From JANPBY01 sp963851405 (GTDB lineage Bacteria > Actinomycetota > Actinomycetes > DATJPE01), in NCBI GenBank assembly GCA_963851405.1, contig CAWKPB010000008.1, positions 1 through 16,475 of the forward strand: a DNA stretch of 16,475 bases, given 5' to 3'. Of this stretch, positions 14,465 through 16,475 are shown piece by piece; within the stretch, counting starts at the first letter, position 1; every line of letters starts with the position of its first letter. A program made the translations under genes and the position numbers. The notes beneath the pieces are model-generated. The model worked only from the letters and a program-made list of their open reading frames with translations, was not told where the DNA came from and did no database searches.

Positions 14465-14488
14465 AAGTTAGGGGATAACCCTGATGCC
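14465..14488. other. Imperfect palindrome in the cydD / secreted-protein intergenic space
   Basis: Within the roughly 180-bp divergent gap, GTTAGGGGATAACCCTGA contains GTTA/TAAC and AGGG/CCCT inverted half-sites. It could be an operator serving either gene. The rest of the gap shows only a CCCCCGGGGG palindrome near 14530 and no convincing -35/-10 pair for the plus-strand gene. Boundaries are approximate. Confidence 0.25.
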
Positions 14489-14557
14489 TCGCCCGGGGCT
14501 GGCCATCACGATCAACTCAACTCCCCACCCCCGGGGGGACCGAACAAGGAGAAACCC

Positions 14558-15193
14558 ATGTCCTGGATACGACGATCGATCTTCGGAGCGGTGATGGTCT
14601 TCCTCGGGCTCGGCTTGATGACCGCCCCGGCCAGTGCCGCGCCCCTTCCCGACAACGTGTACCAGCCGCCCAAGCCCTTCAGCTATGACGGGTCCTATGT
14701 CAACAAGGACTGCAAGGGCGCGAAGTACAAGGTCACCTACAAGGGCAAAGGGGTCGAGTGGATTCTCAACGTCCCCGGCAGTGACGGACAGGCATTCCTA
14801 GCTAACAACAAGAACAAAGGCGGAGAGGTCTGGAAGAACAAGAAGACCGGCAAGTGGTTCACCGTTTCCTGGGACACGATCTTCCAGGAGACCGGGGCGA
14901 CCTTCGTGCCCAACGACGAGGTTCCCGCCGAGTTGATTCCAGAGGAAGGTTTGGTCGGCCCGGTCTACCTGTTCACCGCACTGGAGACCGGTAAACCCTT
15001 CACCGTACGCAAGGCCAACGGGAAGCTTGTGTTGCAGGACAAGGGAACGGTGTTCTTCGAGTCACTGCAGGACACGCTCGGCGATCACGAGCCGGGCTCC
15101 ACGGAGCTGGACTTCCAGGTCGTCGCGCAACGGGGCTCGTTCCCCGGCGACGATGTCAATCTGTGCAAGCTCGCGAAGCGGCTGACCACCTGA
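14558..15193 (+). CDS. Small secreted protein of unknown function
   Basis: A 211-residue protein with a clear Sec signal peptide: RR near the start, hydrophobic core, and ASA cleavage before residue 28. The mature part is hydrophilic, Lys- and Gly-rich and probably beta-rich, with just two cysteines (Cys52 and Cys203) that could tie the two ends together. Sequence landmarks are DNVYQPPKPFSYDGSY and KKTGKWFTVSWDTIFQETG; I recognise no family. No lipobox or sortase signal was seen, so it is likely released. AAGGAG (14546-14551) lies 6 nt before the ATG and fixes the start; the frame is open further upstream but lacks a ribosome site and would bury the signal peptide. It diverges from cydD and converges on the dehydrogenase-like gene across a strong hairpin. 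Confidence 0.82.
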   Translation: MSWIRRSIFGAVMVFLGLGLMTAPASAAPLPDNVYQPPKPFSYDGSYVNKDCKGAKYKVTYKGKGVEWILNVPGSDGQAFLANNKNKGGEVWKNKKTGKWFTVSWDTIFQETGATFVPNDEVPAELIPEEGLVGPVYLFTALETGKPFTVRKANGKLVLQDKGTVFFESLQDTLGDHEPGSTELDFQVVAQRGSFPGDDVNLCKLAKRLTT

Positions 15194-15217
15194 TCCATGT
15201 AGCGCGGTAGGCCGAAC

Positions 15218-15264
15218 TCAAGGCTTGATCCCCGACTCGTGGTGGGCCGGGGATCAAGCCTTGA
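15218..15264. terminator. Perfect 17-bp inverted repeat, bidirectional terminator
   Basis: The arms 15218-15234 and 15248-15264 (TCAAGGCTTGATCCCCG and its exact reverse complement) are separated by 13 nt. The repeat lies between two convergent genes, 25 nt past the plus-strand stop, and its right arm contains the last codons and the TGA of the minus-strand gene. It should form a very stable stem in transcripts from either strand. No T-run follows on the plus strand. Confidence 0.85.
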
Positions 15265-16475
15265 TGCGCTCGTTCTTGGGGTCGTAGAGCGGTCGAAGTG
15301 AGGCCACGGCGGGGTACTTGGTCCCGGCGATGTCGATCTGCCAGGTTCCCCCGTCGAGCCATGCCTGATCGATCGCCACATCAGCTTCGATCATCGCCAG
15401 CCCGACGGCGCCGCCCAGGGTGAAGCCGTACGACGCCGCGCGGATGTAGCTGATCCCGACCCCGTCGCGCAGGACCGGCTCGGCGTGGAACATCAGGGGC
15501 TCGGGATCAGTGACCAGGAACTGCACGAGCCGCTTACGCGGTGCCCCCACGGCCTTCTGCGCCAGCACCGCTTCCCGCCCGATGAATCCATCTGGCTTGT
15601 CCAGGGACACGGCGAAACCGAGACCAGCCTCGAGGACCGTGTCTGTGTTGTCGATGTCATGGCCGTAGTCGCGGTAGCCCTTCTCCATCCGCAAGCTGGC
15701 CAGCGCCTTGAGGCCGGCATGCCGCAGCCCGTACGCCTCCCCTGCTCCGACGATCCGGTCGTAGACGTGGGCCGCCTGCTCGGTGGGGACATAGAGCTCG
15801 TAGCCCAACTCCCCCAGGTAGGTGATGCGCACGCACAAGACCCGTGCGTAACCGATCTCGATCTCGCGAGCCGTACGGAACGGAAAGGCCGCGTTGGACA
15901 GGTCCGCGGACGTGAGCGACTGGAGCAGCTCCCTTGATCGTGGCCCCTGCACATTCAGTTGGGCGAATCCCGAGGTCACGTCGGTGACGAACGCGTGGGC
16001 GTCGCCGATCTGCCTGCGCATCAACGTCTCGACGTGCCGGTGCGCCGTATCCGAGGCGACAACCCAAAAACTGTCGTCGGCCAACTTGGTGACCGTCAGG
16101 TCGGCCTCGAGTCGTCCGAGTTCATTGAGCCACTGCGTATAGGTGATGCGACCGGACTCACCGTCGATGTCGCCCGCGGACAGCTGATTGAGGACGCGCC
16201 CCGCGTCGCGCCCCTGCATCCGGAACTTGGCCATGAAGGACATGTCCATGGCGATGACCCCGTTGCGCGCCGCCTCATGCTCCTCACGCCAGTACGGGAA
16301 CCAGTTCTGTCGCCCCCAAGACAGCGCGTCGACGACCGGCTCGACGCCCTCGGGGGCAAACCAATCGGCGCCTCTCCCAGCCGCTGACATCCCGGAAGTA
16401 CGCGCCCTGCTCGACCAATCGGTCATGAAGCGCCGACACCTTGGCGCCACGTGCTGTCTGCATGGACTTGGTCGG
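15254..16475 (-). CDS. Dimethylglycine/sarcosine dehydrogenase-like protein, GcvT-type C-terminal half; apparent frameshift; runs off right edge
   Basis: C-terminal part of the FAD-dependent oxidoreductases that demethylate glycine derivatives (dimethylglycine or sarcosine dehydrogenase-like, about 800 residues in full). Visible are the join region (KSMQTARGAKVSALHD), the NWFPYWREEHEAARNGV stretch, the GcvT folate-binding domain (FAKF-type MAKFRMQGRDA, NVQGPRSRELL, GELGYELYVP, SLRMEKGYRDYGHDI) and the C-terminal GcvT barrel. Reading from the right edge, 35 family-like residues end at ...DVSGWER (16371); the family-like continuation ADWFAPEGVEPV starts at 16369 in another frame. Deleting one base at about 16370 joins them. 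The ATG at 16450 of the second frame gives residues unlike the family and is not a real start. This may be a true mutation or a sequencing error. The FAD domain lies off the window. Confidence 0.82.
   Translation of the reverse strand, partial: RPSPCRQHVAPRCRRFMTDWSSRARTSGMSAAGRGADWFAPEGVEPVVDALSWGRQNWFPYWREEHEAARNGVIAMDMSFMAKFRMQGRDAGRVLNQLSAGDIDGESGRITYTQWLNELGRLEADLTVTKLADDSFWVVASDTAHRHVETLMRRQIGDAHAFVTDVTSGFAQLNVQGPRSRELLQSLTSADLSNAAFPFRTAREIEIGYARVLCVRITYLGELGYELYVPTEQAAHVYDRIVGAGEAYGLRHAGLKALASLRMEKGYRDYGHDIDNTDTVLEAGLGFAVSLDKPDGFIGREAVLAQKAVGAPRKRLVQFLVTDPEPLMFHAEPVLRDGVGISYIRAASYGFTLGGAVGLAMIEADVAIDQAWLDGGTWQIDIAGTKYPAVASLRPLYDPKNERIKA

Noticed and set aside
14470..14487. Resemblance to a homing endonuclease (I-SceI-like) site
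   Set aside because: Only part of the GGGATAAC core matches, and there is no intron or endonuclease gene nearby.
15218..15264. Transposon end or phage attachment site
   Set aside because: No transposase, integrase, target duplication or tRNA gene is near, and the position between two convergent stops fits a terminator.
16370..16450. Start of the dehydrogenase-like gene at the ATG near 16450
   Set aside because: Residues from there to 16370 are unlike the family, while the other frame over the same bases is family-like; the ATG is a product of the frameshift.

Overview
The window is about 16.5 kb of dense, high-GC (roughly two-thirds G+C) chromosomal DNA that reads as a free-living actinobacterium. 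The evidence is a thiol-stress ECF sigma factor of the SigR/SigH type with a SigR-type promoter in front of it, an actinobacterial RsgA N-terminus, an actinobacterial HisN, a CydDC exporter, and several genes that look leaderless (a TANNNT-like -10 hexamer 6-7 nt before the start codon and no Shine-Dalgarno). No rRNA, tRNA, CRISPR array, insertion sequence or phage gene was found. No gap between genes exceeds 300 bases; the largest (about 180 bp) lies between cydD and the secreted protein at 14558.

Region 1 (1-4580) is housekeeping and stress. On the minus strand are an SRAP-family DNA-abasic-site sensor, a small alpha/beta hydrolase and sigR (cut by the left edge). The first two overlap. sigR has its own GGGAAT-N18-CGTT promoter. 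Divergent on the plus strand is rsgA, converging on a small DUF2231-type membrane protein, followed by hisN. This resembles the sigH-SRAP-aroA-rsgA neighbourhood of mycobacteria, but aroA is absent between SRAP and rsgA.

Region 2 (4665-7423) holds less characterised genes: a 522-residue exported and membrane-anchored protein with an Ig-like region, a Lys/Pro linker, two membrane segments and a three-fold Cys repeat; a polytopic membrane protein whose 3' end overlaps it on the opposite strand; and a stand-alone two-CBS-domain protein.

Region 3 (14378 down to 7424, minus strand) is a tight five-gene run: cydD, cydC, a PLP-dependent Orn/Lys/Arg-decarboxylase-family enzyme, a cytochrome P450 and an RBBP9-like serine hydrolase. 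Junctions are 4-bp overlaps or gaps under 30 bp. No cydAB, ferredoxin or reductase gene is present. It is the best candidate here for an undescribed functional unit, though co-function is inferred from spacing only.

Region 4 (14558-16475) has a small secreted protein of unknown function and, convergent with it across a perfect 17-bp inverted repeat, the C-terminal half of a dimethylglycine/sarcosine-dehydrogenase-like (GcvT-type folate-binding) enzyme. That gene carries an apparent +1 frameshift near 16370 and runs off the right edge.
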